A stretch of 64,000 nucleotides of DNA. Source: Rhodopseudomonas rhenobacensis. GTDB taxonomy: Bacteria; Pseudomonadota; Alphaproteobacteria; Rhizobiales; Xanthobacteraceae. Both the position numbers and the translations under genes were made by a program. How positions within the stretch are numbered: the stretch's first letter is position 1; each line of letters starts with the position of its first letter. The notes under the pieces were generated by a model that worked only from the letters and a program-made list of their open reading frames with translations, made no database searches and was not told the origin of the DNA. The stretch covers positions 1 through 64,000 of the forward strand of contig NZ_JACHIH010000022.1 in assembly GCF_014203125.1 (NCBI RefSeq), read 5' to 3'. This document shows positions 1 through 9,584 of this stretch, one piece after another.

Positions 1-116
1 TCGACCCCCGCATGGCCAAAATGGCCTGCGGCGTCCACCGCCTCAACGGCCAGCTGATGGTCGTCCTCGACGTCGACCGCGTCCTCGAAATCGGTCCCGA
101 CCGAATCGCCGCGTAA
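1..116 (+). CDS. cheW: CheW-like chemotaxis coupling protein, 3' end only
   Basis: The frame starting at base 3 is open from the window edge to a TAA at 114-116 and ends in VLDVDRVLEIGPDRIAA. CheW proteins typically finish with a VLDIDRLL-type strand followed by a short tail, and a cheY gene follows 69 bp downstream. CheW bridges chemoreceptors and the CheA kinase in the polar signalling array. Only about the last 37 residues are visible, so identity rests on this tail plus the chemotaxis neighbourhood. Confidence 0.7.
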   Translation, partial: DPRMAKMACGVHRLNGQLMVVLDVDRVLEIGPDRIAA

Positions 117-185
117 GTTGCGAGTTGCGTGCCTTGATGAGTTGAAAATGCCCATCCGGGCGCCAGAGAGAACACAGAGGCTGAA

Positions 186-551
<366 letters not shown>

Positions 552-624
552 TCCGGGCGCCGCCGCGGGGCGATCCCCGGCGGCTGCCGCGCTTGCCCTT
601 GTACGTGTTCAGTCTGGTAGTGTC

Positions 625-1794
625 ATGAGTATCGCAGTGGCGAGTGCTTCGAGTCCGGACCCGGTGCGGTACGAACCGCTGCGGGTGATGGTGGTTGACG
701 ATTCGGTGGTGATCCGCGGACTGATTTCGCGCTGGATCGACGCCGAACCCGACATGGTGGTGGCGGCGTCGCTGCGCACCGGGCTCGACGCGGTCAACCA
801 GGTCGAGCGCGTCAAGCCCGACGTCGCCTTGCTGGATATCGAAATGCCGGAGCTCGACGGCATTTCGGCGCTGCCGCAACTGCTCGCCAAGCAGCGCAAC
901 CTGATCATCATCATGGCTTCGACGCTGACCCGCCGCAACGCCGAGATCAGCTTCAAGGCGCTGTCGCTCGGCGCCGCCGACTACATCCCGAAGCCGGAGA
1001 GCACCCGCGAAGCCTCCGCCGCCGAAATTTTCCGTCACGACCTGTTGCAAAAGGTGCGTAGCCTCGGCGCCCGGGTCCGCCGCAGAGTGCAGACCGCGCC
1101 GGGCGCAGTCGCGGCGCCCGCAGTCGTGCGCGCCCGCGAGCCGGCGCCCTCCATCGTGCCAAGTCACGCGCCCGCGACGCCGTTGCTGCGCCGCGCGCTC
1201 GGCCTCACCGCGCCGCGCGTGCTGCTGATCGGCTCCTCGACCGGCGGCCCGCAGGCGCTGATGACGCTGGTCGCCGAGATCGGCCCGGTGATCGACCGCT
1301 TCCCGGTCCTGATCACCCAGCACATGCCGCCGACCTTCACCACGATTCTCGCCGAGCATCTCGGCCGCGCCAGCCGCCGTCCCGCCCATGAGGGCATCGA
1401 CGGCGAGATCATCAAGCCCGGCCAGATCTATCTGGCGCCGGGCGGCAAGCACATGCGGGTGGCGCGGCAGGGCGCCAACACGGTGATCGCGCTCGACGAC
1501 GGCCCGGCGGTGAATTTCTGCAAGCCCGCGGTCGATCCGTTGTTCATCTCGGCGATCGAGGTCTGGCAAAGCGCCATCATGGCGGTGATCCTGACCGGCA
1601 TGGGCTCCGACGGCATGCGCGGCGGCAAGGATGTGGTCGCCGCCGGCGGCAGCGTGATCGCCCAGGACGAAGCTTCCAGCGTGGTGTGGGGGATGCCCGG
1701 CGCCGCGGCCAATGCGGGGATCTGCGCGGCGATCCTGCCGCTCAACCAGATCGGCCAGAAACTGGTCCGCGTGTTCGCGGGGGACCGCTCGTGA
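625..1794 (+). CDS. cheB: CheB, chemotaxis protein-glutamate methylesterase/glutamine deamidase
   Basis: CheB removes methyl groups from chemoreceptor glutamates (and deamidates glutamines) to reset the array during adaptation. The N-terminal receiver domain (about residues 18-135) has D25-D26 and phosphoacceptor D71 ([11 protein letters not shown]). A proline/alanine-rich linker (about 155-195) leads to the methylesterase domain with the nucleophile motif GSSTGGPQ (near 203-210), ITQHMPP with the catalytic histidine near 233, and a late MGSDGM carrying the catalytic aspartate. The total of 389 residues is normal. The stop codon overlaps the GTG start of cheR by 4 bp (GTGA), indicating translational coupling. 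Confidence 0.96.
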   Translation: MSIAVASASSPDPVRYEPLRVMVVDDSVVIRGLISRWIDAEPDMVVAASLRTGLDAVNQVERVKPDVALLDIEMPELDGISALPQLLAKQRNLIIIMASTLTRRNAEISFKALSLGAADYIPKPESTREASAAEIFRHDLLQKVRSLGARVRRRVQTAPGAVAAPAVVRAREPAPSIVPSHAPATPLLRRALGLTAPRVLLIGSSTGGPQALMTLVAEIGPVIDRFPVLITQHMPPTFTTILAEHLGRASRRPAHEGIDGEIIKPGQIYLAPGGKHMRVARQGANTVIALDDGPAVNFCKPAVDPLFISAIEVWQSAIMAVILTGMGSDGMRGGKDVVAAGGSVIAQDEASSVVWGMPGAAANAGICAAILPLNQIGQKLVRVFAGDRS

Positions 1795-2663
1795 CCCCGT
1801 TGGATTATGAGTTTCTCTGCAAACTCTTGAAGGAGCGCTCCGGGCTCGATCTGTCGGCCGACAAGCGCTACCTGGTCGAAAGCCGCCTGCTGCCGCTGGC
1901 GCGGCGCCACGATCTGCCGGGCATCAGCGAACTGGTGCAAAAAATCCGCGCCGGCGCCGAGGCGATCACCGCCGAAGTGGTCGAGGCGATGACCACCAAC
2001 GAGACGTTCTTCTTCCGCGACAAGCTGCCGTTCGATCATCTTGGCGAAGAGATTATTCCGGCGCTGCTGCAGGCCCGCGCCGGCCGCCGCGCCTTGCGGA
2101 TCTGGTGCGCCGCGGGCTCCACCGGCCAGGAGCCGTATTCGATCGCGATGGTGCTGAAGGAGATGGGCGCAGCACTCTCCGGCTGGCGGGTCGAGATCGT
2201 CGCCACCGATCTCAACCAGGCGGTGCTGGAGAAGTCGAAGTCCGGGCTGTACAGCCAGTTCGAGGTGCAACGCGGCCTGCCGATCCAGCTGTTGGTGAAG
2301 TACTTCAAGCAGACCGGCGAGATGTGGCAGCTCGATCCCGCGATCCGCGCCATGGTGCAGCACCGCCAGCTCAATCTGTTGCACGACTTCTCCCACCTCG
2401 GCACGTTCGACGTGGTGTTCTGCCGCAACGTGCTGATCTATTTCGATCAGGACACCAAGATCTCGATCTTCAACCGCATCGCCAAGATGCTGGAGCCCGA
2501 CGGCTATCTGGCGCTCGGCGCCGCCGAGACGGTGGTGGGGTTGACCGACGCGTTCAAGCCGCACGCCACCCGCCGCGGCATCTATCGGCCGAACGCCGAC
2601 CGCCGCGCGCCGTCGATCGTGCCGAGCGCGATGCCGGCGCTGAGGCTGGTCGCGGCGAGATAG
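1791..2663 (+). CDS. cheR: CheR, chemoreceptor glutamate methyltransferase
   Basis: CheR transfers methyl groups from S-adenosylmethionine to receptor glutamates, opposing CheB. From the GTG at 1791 the product is 290 residues and begins with the CheR N-terminal helical domain ([18 protein letters not shown]). It continues with [11 protein letters not shown] and the SAM-binding strand [18 protein letters not shown], and has [12 protein letters not shown] and [12 protein letters not shown] longer reading to 1686 is possible but would lie inside cheB; the GTGA overlap and the family start favour 1791. It is the last gene of the visible chemotaxis operon. Confidence 0.95.
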   Translation: MTPLDYEFLCKLLKERSGLDLSADKRYLVESRLLPLARRHDLPGISELVQKIRAGAEAITAEVVEAMTTNETFFFRDKLPFDHLGEEIIPALLQARAGRRALRIWCAAGSTGQEPYSIAMVLKEMGAALSGWRVEIVATDLNQAVLEKSKSGLYSQFEVQRGLPIQLLVKYFKQTGEMWQLDPAIRAMVQHRQLNLLHDFSHLGTFDVVFCRNVLIYFDQDTKISIFNRIAKMLEPDGYLALGAAETVVGLTDAFKPHATRRGIYRPNADRRAPSIVPSAMPALRLVAAR

Positions 2664-2736
2664 TACGCGCTGCCCGTTGTCTCAACATCGCGGATCGCGA
2701 TCGGCGCGAAGCCCGTTTCGAGGATCTGCCACATCC

Positions 2737-2874
2737 GTGTCCCGGACGTCGAGCAGCGCCATTGCGCTGCGAGGCGAGCCGGGACCGTACCAAAGACAGC
2801 ATCCGTAACGGCCCCGGATCTGCAGCGCACCACGCCGCAACAGCGGCGCGCTGCGCCGCGTCCGCGGCACGCTC
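2737..2874. repeat. Dispersed intergenic repeat, copy 1
   Basis: About 138 bp beginning GTGTCCCGGACG and ending near GCGTCCGCGGCACGCTC. It is closely matched by the segment at 3631-3770 in the same orientation. Both share GCGAGGCGAGCCGGGACCGT, CGTAACGGCCCCGGATCTGC and a GC-rich GCGCGCTGCGCCGCGTCC tail. The ends are partly complementary to each other (GTCCCGGACG against CGTCC-GGCAC), so the element can fold on itself, like the palindromic intergenic repeats common in Bradyrhizobium-type genomes. It has no coding potential of its own. Confidence 0.8.
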
Positions 2875-2883
2875 ATGTTGGTG

Positions 2884-3261
2884 TCATGCCGGCTGTTTGG
2901 TCGCGCTCGGCCGCACAAGGAGCTCGGCGGGGATTTTCCAGCCCTCACTGATCGCGCGGATCATCTCCACCGTCAGCGCTCGCCGCCGGTTCAGGACCTC
3001 GGAGGCGCGCGGCCGCGAGCCGAGCAGTTCTGCAAGTTCAGCCTGGGTGTGCCCGAGGTCTGAAATCGCGAAGTGCAAGAGATCGATCGGATCAGCGGTA
3101 TCGAGCATCGGCCAGCGGGACTCCTCGTACTTCTCGACCAGGGTCGCAAGGATGTCGAGCTTGTCGCCGTCATCGCTGCCGGCCGGCGCGCCCCACAGCC
3201 TTTCGATCTCGGCGAGTGCCGCGGCATGATCGTCGTCGTTTCGGATCGGGCGGATGTTCAT
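2884..3261 (-). CDS. higA: HigA-type antitoxin with helix-turn-helix domain
   Basis: The product is about 125 residues. An N-terminal part resembles the HigA dimerisation region (LAEIERLWGAP). The C-terminal XRE-type helix-turn-helix contains LGHTQAELAELLGSRPRASE and LNRRRALTVEMIRAIS, which is characteristic of HigA antitoxins that bind HigB and repress their own operon. The ATG at 3261 is preferred over the GTG at 3270 because GAGGGA lies nine bases before the ATG but directly abuts the GTG. It follows the toxin gene by 13 bp, the usual higBA order with toxin first. Confidence 0.85.
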   Translation of the reverse strand: MNIRPIRNDDDHAAALAEIERLWGAPAGSDDGDKLDILATLVEKYEESRWPMLDTADPIDLLHFAISDLGHTQAELAELLGSRPRASEVLNRRRALTVEMIRAISEGWKIPAELLVRPSATKQPA

Positions 3262-3274
3262 GGTGTGCACTCCC

Positions 3275-3577
3275 TCAGAAACGCGAAACTGTCAGGGCGT
3301 TGATCTTGTCGTAGTCGCCGTGGGTGCCGATGAATTTCACGAAAGCGATCTGCCGGCCGAAATCGATGGCGACGATCAGTCGATAGTTTCCGCCGGCGAT
3401 CTCGAACTTCACGCGTTCGGCGTTGAGGATCGTCGCGCTCGGCGCCGCGCGTCGGACGTCATCCATTGACGCCCAATGCGCGGCCCTGAGCAAAGTTCTC
3501 CACCGCATCAGCGGCACCGCGGTCTCCGGATGGCTTTCCGCGTAGGCTGCGAGCGTGCTCCAGGCGATTATCCGCAT
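3275..3577 (-). CDS. higB: HigB-type mRNA interferase toxin
   Basis: The product is 100 residues from MRIIAWSTL. It has the HigB pattern LRAAHWASMDDVRR, VKFEIAGGNYRLIVAI and AFVKFIGTHGDYDKI. HigB toxins are RelE-fold ribosome-dependent mRNA endonucleases; the basic and aromatic residues of the GNYRLI and GTHGDYDKI segments match the family. A longer reading to 3607 would start inside the upstream palindrome, so the ATG at 3577 is chosen. It forms an operon with the antitoxin gene downstream. The pair sits between two direct repeats, suggesting mobility. Confidence 0.87.
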   Translation of the reverse strand: MRIIAWSTLAAYAESHPETAVPLMRWRTLLRAAHWASMDDVRRAAPSATILNAERVKFEIAGGNYRLIVAIDFGRQIAFVKFIGTHGDYDKINALTVSRF

Positions 3578-3588
3578 GGTTAGAGTAT

Positions 3589-3605
3589 GTTCCCATATTG
3601 GGAAC
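3589..3605. promoter_or_regulatory. Palindromic operator of the higBA operon
   Basis: GTTCCCATATTGGGAAC is a perfect 7-bp inverted repeat (GTTCCCA/TGGGAAC) around a 3-bp centre. It ends 12 bp before the higB start. HigA antitoxins autoregulate by binding such palindromes over the promoter. Binding by this HigA is inference. Confidence 0.7.
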
Positions 3606-3630
3606 AAGTCAACCGGCGCTGCGCAAAGCC

Positions 3631-3770
3631 GTGTCCCGGACGCAGAGCAGCGCCCTGGCGATGCGAGGCGAGCCGGGACCGTTCCAAGCGCAACGTTCCG
3701 TAACGGCCCCGGATCTGCAGTGCACCACGCCGCAAGCGCGGCGCGCTGCGCCGCGTCCGGGGCACGCTCT
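3631..3770. repeat. Dispersed intergenic repeat, copy 2
   Basis: This is the second copy of the element at 2737-2874, in the same orientation and about 140 bp long, with a few substitutions and small indels. The two copies bracket higBA as direct repeats. It ends just before the 3' end of the epimerase gene. Confidence 0.8.
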
Positions 3771-3782
3771 CATCCCATCTAT

Positions 3783-4934
3783 TCAGCGCTCGCCGCCGAA
3801 CACCCGGTCGGCTTCGGCGACGGCAAACACCACATGGTACAGCGTCGACGCCGGCACGTAGTCCAGCAGCGGCCGGCCGTCGCCGTCGATGCGGTCGATC
3901 CAACCGCCGTCGAACGGCCCCGACAGGAAACATATGCGCAAGGCCCGCAGCAGCGCGGTGGCGCGGCTTGTCGCGAGCGCAGGGTCGCGGCCGGATTCGT
4001 AATCGCTGGCGACCGCCTTCAGCGCCTCGCAGGTCGCCCAGCAGCGGCGGCTTTCCGCCCGCGCAGGTCCTTCGATCGCAATCGATTCCACGATCGCGCC
4101 GCCGCCGCCGATGCCCTCGGCGAACGCCCGCTGCTGCAACTTGCCGATAAGCGCTGCGGTCGGCCGTCCGGTCGCCCGCGAGACGCGGTCGAGCAGCCAG
4201 ATCCATTCGAAATGGTGGCCCGGCTCGAAAACGGCGTGGGGCAGGTCGGCGATCTGCCAATTGTCGTCGTAGAGTTCGGCGAGTGCGAGGTGGCGGTGCG
4301 AGAACAACCGGGTCTCGAACAGCGTGACGATGTCGTCGCAGAGCTGCCGCGCCTCGGCGTCGGCGAAGGCGCCGGCGGCTTCCAGCGCCGCTTCCAACAG
4401 ATGCATCTGCGGGTTCTGCCGCGAGAAGCCGTCGCGGCGCGGTGCCGCGTCGACCACGCCGAGCCCGGAGCCATGCGCCAGATCGTTGCGCAAGACCGCG
4501 ATCAGCTGTGCCACGCTCGCCGCATCGACCCGCGGTCCCAACAGCCGGCGCGCCCAGGCCAGAGCGAACAGCAGAAACGCATAGCCGTAGCTGTCGGCGG
4601 TGGCGTCGCCGATGCTGCCGTCGGGATCGACCGAGAACGCCCACGGCGCGCGCGGCTGCCCGTTGGCAAATTTCGCCAAGGTGGAGCGCAGCGCGCGGTC
4701 GACGAGGTCGCGGCCGTCGAACCAGCCGAGCAGGGTGGCTTGCGAAAACACCGCGATCTGCCGGGCCTGCACCATCAGCCGGCGCGGCACCTCGAGCGGG
4801 CGGCCGGAGAAATCGACCCGCTCGACGAACAGATCGAGATCGCGGTCGAAGCCCGGGCCGGACCAGAACGGCAGCGCCGCTTGGGTGATCCAGGCTTTGG
4901 CCGACCCGAGTTCGGCTTGGAGGAGGTCCGGCAA
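3783..4934 (-). CDS. AGE-family sugar epimerase/isomerase (N-acylglucosamine 2-epimerase or mannose isomerase type)
   Basis: The 383-residue protein has the alpha6/alpha6-barrel signatures of the N-acylglucosamine 2-epimerase superfamily: RLMVQARQIAVFSQA near residue 52, SYGYAFLLFALAWA near 114, NPQMHLLEAALEA near 172, FEPGHHFEWIWLL near 236 with the catalytic-type histidine pair, and WATCEALKA near 304. These enzymes interconvert mannose/fructose or acylated hexosamines in the cytoplasm. Neighbouring genes for phosphomannomutase and mannose-1-P guanylyltransferase favour a mannose-related substrate, but that is inference. The apparent start is a TTG at 4934 with no strong ribosome binding site, so the exact start is uncertain. 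Confidence 0.8.
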   Translation of the reverse strand: MPDLLQAELGSAKAWITQAALPFWSGPGFDRDLDLFVERVDFSGRPLEVPRRLMVQARQIAVFSQATLLGWFDGRDLVDRALRSTLAKFANGQPRAPWAFSVDPDGSIGDATADSYGYAFLLFALAWARRLLGPRVDAASVAQLIAVLRNDLAHGSGLGVVDAAPRRDGFSRQNPQMHLLEAALEAAGAFADAEARQLCDDIVTLFETRLFSHRHLALAELYDDNWQIADLPHAVFEPGHHFEWIWLLDRVSRATGRPTAALIGKLQQRAFAEGIGGGGAIVESIAIEGPARAESRRCWATCEALKAVASDYESGRDPALATSRATALLRALRICFLSGPFDGGWIDRIDGDGRPLLDYVPASTLYHVVFAVAEADRVFGGER

Positions 4935-5075
4935 TGCAATGTCCCGCGCTTCGCCGCTCCTCTTATCGCAAGCCGCCGCCGCGATCCATCGCGGCGATCC
5001 GCTGTGGGCTTTTCTCGGTCGGGCACATCCGCTAAGGCTGCCGCCCTGCCGAGATCGTTCCCCGCGAGGCCATCA

Positions 5076-6575
5076 ATGTTTCCGACCCCGAAGCCGCTGC
5101 TGCGCCCGAACAGCTACGAATTCGAATCCGAGCCGATGGTGAAGCCGACCGGGTTTCGCGAATATGACGCGCGCTGGCTGTTCGGCTCCGAGATCAACCT
5201 GATGGGAGTGCAGGCGCTGGGCATGGGGCTGGGCTGTCTGATCGCCGAACTCGGGCAGCCCCAGGAAATCGTCACCGGGCACGATTTCCGCAGCTATTCG
5301 GCGTCGATCAAATACGCGCTGATCTCCGGATTGCAGGCCGCGGGCTGCAAGGTGCACGACATCGGGCTGTGCATGACGCCGATGGCTTACTTCGCGCAGT
5401 TCGAGCTCGACGTGCCGTGCGTCGCAATGGTCACCGCCTCGCATAACGACAATGGCTGGACCGGCGTCAAGATGGGCGCCAACCGGCCGCTGACGTTCGG
5501 GCCTGACGAGATGACGCGGCTGAAGGAGATCGTGCTGAACGCCGATTTCAACAACAAGGTCGGCGGCTGCTATCATTTCCACGAAAATTTTCCGGCGCGC
5601 TACATCGCCGACCTCACCAGGCGGGCGAAGCTGAAGCGCAAATTGAAGGTGGTGGTGGCCTGCGGCAACGGCACCGCCGGCGCGTTTGCGCCGCAGGTGA
5701 TGCAGGCGATCGGCTGCGAGGTGATCCCGCTCGACACCGAACTCGACTACACCTTCCCGAAATACAATCCGAATCCGGAAGACATGGAGATGCTGCACGC
5801 GATCCGCGACGCAGTGCTCGAGCACGACGCCGATCTCGGCTTCGGCTTCGACGGCGACGGCGACCGCTGCGGCGTGGTCGACAACACCGGCGAGGAGATC
5901 TTCGCCGACAAGGTCGGCGTGATGCTCGCGCGCGACATGTCGGCGATCACGCCGAACGCGCAGTTTGTGGTCGACGTCAAATCGACCGGGCTTTTCGCGA
6001 CCGATCCGGTGCTGCAGGCGCACGGCGCCAGGACCGAATATTGGAAGACCGGGCATTCCTACATGAAGCGGCGCACCCATGAATTGCAGGCGCTGGCCGG
6101 CTTCGAGAAATCCGGCCATTTCTTCTTCAACGCGCCGCTCGGCCGCGGCTATGACGACGGGCTGATCTCGGCGATCGCGATCTGCGAGATGCTGGACCGC
6201 GCGCCGGACAAGTCGATGGCGGATCTGAAAAACGCGCTGCCGAAAACCTGGTCGTCGCCGACGATGTCGCCGCACTGCGCGGATGAGGCCAAATACGGCG
6301 TGGTCGCCGCGGTGATCGCGCATTTCGAGGCGGCGCAGACCAACGGCGACAAGGTCGCCGGCCAGCCGATCCGCGATCTCGTCACCGTCAACGGCGTCCG
6401 CGTTACCTGCGAGGACGGCAGCTGGGGCCTGGTGCGGGCCTCGTCGAACAAGCCGGAACTGGTGGTGGTGGTCGAAAGCCCGGTGTCGGAGCAGCGGATG
6501 CACGACATGTTCGCCGCGATCAACGCCGTGCTCGGCACCCACGCAGAGGTCGGCGCCTACAACCAGACCATCTAG
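5076..6575 (+). CDS. manB: Phosphomannomutase/phosphoglucomutase
   Basis: The enzyme interconverts mannose-6-P and mannose-1-P (and/or the glucose equivalents), supplying GDP-mannose and surface polysaccharide precursors. The 499-residue protein is full length for the alpha-D-phosphohexomutase family. It has the phosphoserine loop TASHNDNGW (Ser near 120), the metal-binding FGFDGDGDR near 256-264, the sugar-binding GFEKSGHFFF, and a C-terminal phosphate-binding RASSNKPELVVVVES. The open frame extends far upstream, but the ATG at 5076 fits the family start and leaves a 141-bp intergenic gap to the divergent epimerase gene. Together with the guanylyltransferase at 7298 it makes a GDP-mannose pathway. 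Confidence 0.93.
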   Translation: MFPTPKPLLRPNSYEFESEPMVKPTGFREYDARWLFGSEINLMGVQALGMGLGCLIAELGQPQEIVTGHDFRSYSASIKYALISGLQAAGCKVHDIGLCMTPMAYFAQFELDVPCVAMVTASHNDNGWTGVKMGANRPLTFGPDEMTRLKEIVLNADFNNKVGGCYHFHENFPARYIADLTRRAKLKRKLKVVVACGNGTAGAFAPQVMQAIGCEVIPLDTELDYTFPKYNPNPEDMEMLHAIRDAVLEHDADLGFGFDGDGDRCGVVDNTGEEIFADKVGVMLARDMSAITPNAQFVVDVKSTGLFATDPVLQAHGARTEYWKTGHSYMKRRTHELQALAGFEKSGHFFFNAPLGRGYDDGLISAIAICEMLDRAPDKSMADLKNALPKTWSSPTMSPHCADEAKYGVVAAVIAHFEAAQTNGDKVAGQPIRDLVTVNGVRVTCEDGSWGLVRASSNKPELVVVVESPVSEQRMHDMFAAINAVLGTHAEVGAYNQTI

Positions 6576-6702
6576 CGGACATCGGCGGAACCGGCCCGCT
6601 CTGGCCCGGCCCCGCCATCTGGGTTATCCTTGCGGCGTTCTTCGAATGGGCGTGTGCTCGCGTTCGAGGCGTCACCGCAACCCGTTCGAACCGAGTTCTG
6701 CC

Positions 6703-7149
6703 ATGAAGTCATTGCTGGATCGCCTGGTTGCCGCCTGGCATCGCCGCGACATGCGGTTGAAGGCGATCAGCTTCGCGCTGGTCGGCGTGGTCAATACGCT
6801 GATCGATCTCGGCGCGTTCCTGGCGTTCTACCATTGGTTCGGGCTGCCGCTGGTGGCCTGCAACGTGCTCGCCTGGGCGATCGCGGTGTCGTTTTCCTAC
6901 GCCATGAACAGCTTCACGACGTTCGGCCCGGAATCCGGGCACCAGCTTCGGCTGCGCGATTACCTGACCTTCGTGGCGTCCGGGATCGCCGGCGTGATCG
7001 CCGCGACCGCGACGCTGCTGCTGCTGTCGCTGTATCTGCCGGTGCTGAGCGCCAAGCTGCTGTCGATCCTGGTCAGCTTCGTGGTGAATTTCTCGCTGTC
7101 GCATTTCGTGGTGTTCCGCCGCGCGCGGGACCACGACGTCGCTGGCTAG
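6703..7149 (+). CDS. GtrA-like polytopic membrane protein
   Basis: The 148-residue protein has four predicted membrane helices (about residues 22-42, 46-66, 84-106 and 112-132). It carries the GtrA pattern ISFALVGVVNTLIDLGAFL followed by FSYAMNSFTTFG and a final VNFSLSHFVVFR. GtrA-family proteins are thought to help move undecaprenyl-linked sugars across the inner membrane for O-antigen or polysaccharide modification. Its position between phosphomannomutase and mannose-1-P guanylyltransferase supports a polysaccharide role. The ATG at 6703 is preferred over an upstream in-frame start because the hydrophobic core then begins at the usual place. Confidence 0.85.
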   Translation: MKSLLDRLVAAWHRRDMRLKAISFALVGVVNTLIDLGAFLAFYHWFGLPLVACNVLAWAIAVSFSYAMNSFTTFGPESGHQLRLRDYLTFVASGIAGVIAATATLLLLSLYLPVLSAKLLSILVSFVVNFSLSHFVVFRRARDHDVAG

Positions 7150-7297
7150 ATTGCCCATCATTCTGAGACATCGATCCCGTTTTCCGACAACATCGCGCTC
7201 GAACAAAACGATCAAAAGCCGCGGGCTCTTGCAATGGTTCCGCGGGTGGGACACAAAAGCGGCGGCCTCTGCTCAACCGGAAGGTTAGTTCGATCTG

Positions 7298-8710
7298 ATG
7301 CCCAACCTGATCATTCCCCTCATCATGTGCGGTGGCGCCGGGACCCGATTGTGGCCGGCGTCGCGCGAGGTGCGTCCGAAGCAGTTTCTGCCGCTGTTCG
7401 GGCCGCGCTCGACGTTCCAGGACACATTGCTGCGGGTGTCCGATGCTTCGCTGTTCGGGCGCGCCATCGTCATCACCAATCTCGCCTACCGCTTCATGGT
7501 GCTCGAACAATTGGCTGAGATCGGGCTCGAGGCCGACGTCCTGCTGGAGCCGGCGCGACGGGATTCCGGCCCGGCGATCGCCGCGGGCGCCGCCTTCGCC
7601 CAGATCCGCGACCCCGACGCCGTCGTGCTGGCATTGGCGGCCGACCATGTGGTGACCGATAAGCCTGCCTTCGTTGCCGCCTGCCGGGAAGGCTTGGTGG
7701 CCGCCGAGGCCGGCAGCATCGTGACCTTTGGTGTGGCGCCGAGCCGCGCCGCCACCGAATACGGCTATATCCGCCCGGGCGACATCGTGGCCGGTGCGGT
7801 CCGCGCCGTGCAGAGCTTCGTCGAGAAGCCGGACCAGGCGACCGCGCAGGCCTACGTCCAGGACGGCTATCTGTGGAACAGCGGCAACTTCATGTTCCGC
7901 GCCGCCGTGCTGCTCGACGAATATCGTCTGGTCGACGCCGACAGCGTGCAGACCGTCGTCGATGCGGTGAGCAAGGCCGGGCGCGATCTCGGCTTTGTCA
8001 CGCTCGATCCTTCGTCATTCGCGGCGGCGAAACCGATCTCGATCGACTACGCGGTGATGGAAAAGACCAGCCGCGCCGCGGTGGTGCCGGTGTCCTGCGG
8101 CTGGTCCGATGTCGGCTCCTGGCACGCGGTCTGGGAGCTCTCCAGCAAGGACGCGCAGGGCAATGCCGCGCAGGGCCAGGCGGTGTTCGAGGATTCCCGC
8201 AACTGCAACGTGGCCACCGACAAGACGCTGGTGGCGCTGGAAGGCGTCGACGATCTCGTGGTGGTGGCGACGCAGGACGCCATCCTGGTGTCGCGGCAGA
8301 AGGACCCCAACGGCCTGAAGCGGCTGGTGGCGCGCCTGAAAACCGAAGCGCCGCGGGTCACCGAAGACCATATCAACGTGCACCGGCCGTGGGGCTCCTA
8401 CCAGTCGCTGGACAATGGCGATCGCCACCAGGTCAAGCGTATCGTGGTGAAGTCCGGCGGCCGGCTGTCGCTGCAACTGCACCACCATCGCTCCGAGCAC
8501 TGGATCGTGGTGCGCGGCACCGCGCGGGTCACCATCAACGACCTGATCAAGATCGTGCACGAAAACGAGTCGATCTACATCCCGATCGGCGCCACCCACC
8601 GGCTGGAAAATCCCGGCAAGATTCCGCTGGAATTGATCGAGGTGCAGACCGGCAGCTATCTCGGCGAGGACGACATCGTCCGCCTCGAGGACGACTACAA
8701 GCGGAACTGA
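7298..8710 (+). CDS. manC: Bifunctional mannose-1-phosphate guanylyltransferase/mannose-6-phosphate isomerase
   Basis: The 470-residue protein is typical of the AlgA/CpsB type II enzyme. The N-terminal nucleotidyltransferase domain begins with the pyrophosphorylase signature GGAGTRLWPASREVRPKQF near residues 10-28 and has the GDP-mannose motif FVEKPD. The C-terminal cupin holds the isomerase site (RPWGSYQSL, LSLQLHHHRSEHWIVV). It converts fructose-6-P to mannose-6-P and mannose-1-P plus GTP to GDP-mannose, so with the mutase at 5076 the pathway is complete. A strong bidirectional hairpin follows the gene. Confidence 0.95.
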   Translation: MPNLIIPLIMCGGAGTRLWPASREVRPKQFLPLFGPRSTFQDTLLRVSDASLFGRAIVITNLAYRFMVLEQLAEIGLEADVLLEPARRDSGPAIAAGAAFAQIRDPDAVVLALAADHVVTDKPAFVAACREGLVAAEAGSIVTFGVAPSRAATEYGYIRPGDIVAGAVRAVQSFVEKPDQATAQAYVQDGYLWNSGNFMFRAAVLLDEYRLVDADSVQTVVDAVSKAGRDLGFVTLDPSSFAAAKPISIDYAVMEKTSRAAVVPVSCGWSDVGSWHAVWELSSKDAQGNAAQGQAVFEDSRNCNVATDKTLVALEGVDDLVVVATQDAILVSRQKDPNGLKRLVARLKTEAPRVTEDHINVHRPWGSYQSLDNGDRHQVKRIVVKSGGRLSLQLHHHRSEHWIVVRGTARVTINDLIKIVHENESIYIPIGATHRLENPGKIPLELIEVQTGSYLGEDDIVRLEDDYKRN

Positions 8711-8799
8711 TCCGTTCTCGTTGGGCTTCCGCAGCGATCCGTCGGCCGCGTCACGGCTTCTGCAGGCAGGCCCCGGGCCGCCCATTCAATGCCCAAACA

Positions 8800-8827
8800 A
8801 AAACCCCGTCCTTGCGGGCGGGGTTTT
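8800..8827. terminator. Bidirectional Rho-independent terminator
   Basis: AAAACCCCGTCC and GGGCGGGGTTTT form a stem around a TTGC loop, with an A-run on one side and a T-run on the other. It lies between the convergent manC and ctrA genes and would stop transcription from both. Confidence 0.88.
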
Positions 8828-8882
8828 GTAAATGGCGAGAGCTGAGCCAGCTCTCTTGAAATCGTTGCAGCTTGAAACCGGC

Positions 8883-9584
8883 TCAGGCCGGGATGCGGGC
8901 TTCTTCTTCGTGCGGCTCGCGCAGCACGTAGCCGCGGCCCCACACGGTTTCGATGAAGTTGCGGCCGTCGGAGGCGTTGGCGAGCTTCTTGCGCAGCTTG
9001 CAGATGAAGACGTCGATGATCTTCAATTCGGGTTCGTCCATGCCGCCATAGAGATGGTTGAGGAACATTTCCTTGGTCAGCGTGGTGCCCTTGCGGAGCG
9101 AGAGCAGCTCCAGCATCTGATATTCCTTGCCGGTCAGATGCACGCGCTGGCCGCCGACTTCGACGGTCTTGGTGTCGAGATTGACGACGAGGTCGCCGGT
9201 CTGGATCACCGATTGGGCGTGGCCCTTGGAGCGGCGGACGATGGCATGGATGCGGGCGACCAGCTCGTCCTTGTGGAACGGCTTGGTCATGTAGTCGTCG
9301 GCGCCGACGCCGAGACCCTTGACCTTGTCTTCGATGCCGGCGAGGCCGGAAAGAATGAGAATCGGCGTCTTGATCTTGGAGACACGCAGCTGCTTGAGAA
9401 CGTCGTATCCGGACATGTCCGGCAGGTTCAGATCAAGCAGGATGATGTCGTAATCGTAGAGCTTGCCGAGATCGACGCCTTCTTCCCCGAGATCGGTTGT
9501 ATAGACATTGAAGCTCTCGGATTTGAGCATCAGTTCGATCGACTGCGCAGTCGCGCTGTCATCTTCAATCAGCAATACGCGCAT
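8883..9584 (-). CDS. ctrA: CtrA, essential cell-cycle response regulator
   Basis: CtrA is the OmpR-family master regulator of alphaproteobacteria that controls flagellar, chemotaxis and division genes by binding TTAA-N7-TTAA. The 233-residue protein begins [19 protein letters not shown] and has phosphoacceptor D51 ([15 protein letters not shown]). Its winged-helix domain contains [17 protein letters not shown] and [10 protein letters not shown], nearly diagnostic of CtrA. The ATG at 9584 is preceded by AAAGGGGA at proper spacing, so the eight-codon upstream extension is rejected. It is divergent from fliI, itself a typical CtrA-regulated class of gene. Confidence 0.97.
   Translation of the reverse strand: MRVLLIEDDSATAQSIELMLKSESFNVYTTDLGEEGVDLGKLYDYDIILLDLNLPDMSGYDVLKQLRVSKIKTPILILSGLAGIEDKVKGLGVGADDYMTKPFHKDELVARIHAIVRRSKGHAQSVIQTGDLVVNLDTKTVEVGGQRVHLTGKEYQMLELLSLRKGTTLTKEMFLNHLYGGMDEPELKIIDVFICKLRKKLANASDGRNFIETVWGRGYVLREPHEEEARIPA

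Noticed and set aside
3555-5075. N-terminal 507-codon extension of the phosphomannomutase frame
   Set aside because: This part is antisense to higB and the epimerase gene and has no family similarity. The enzyme starts at 5076.
5073-6542. 489-codon minus-strand frame opposite the phosphomannomutase gene
   Set aside because: The plus strand carries a complete, motif-rich enzyme. The antisense product is a low-complexity Arg/His/Val sequence.
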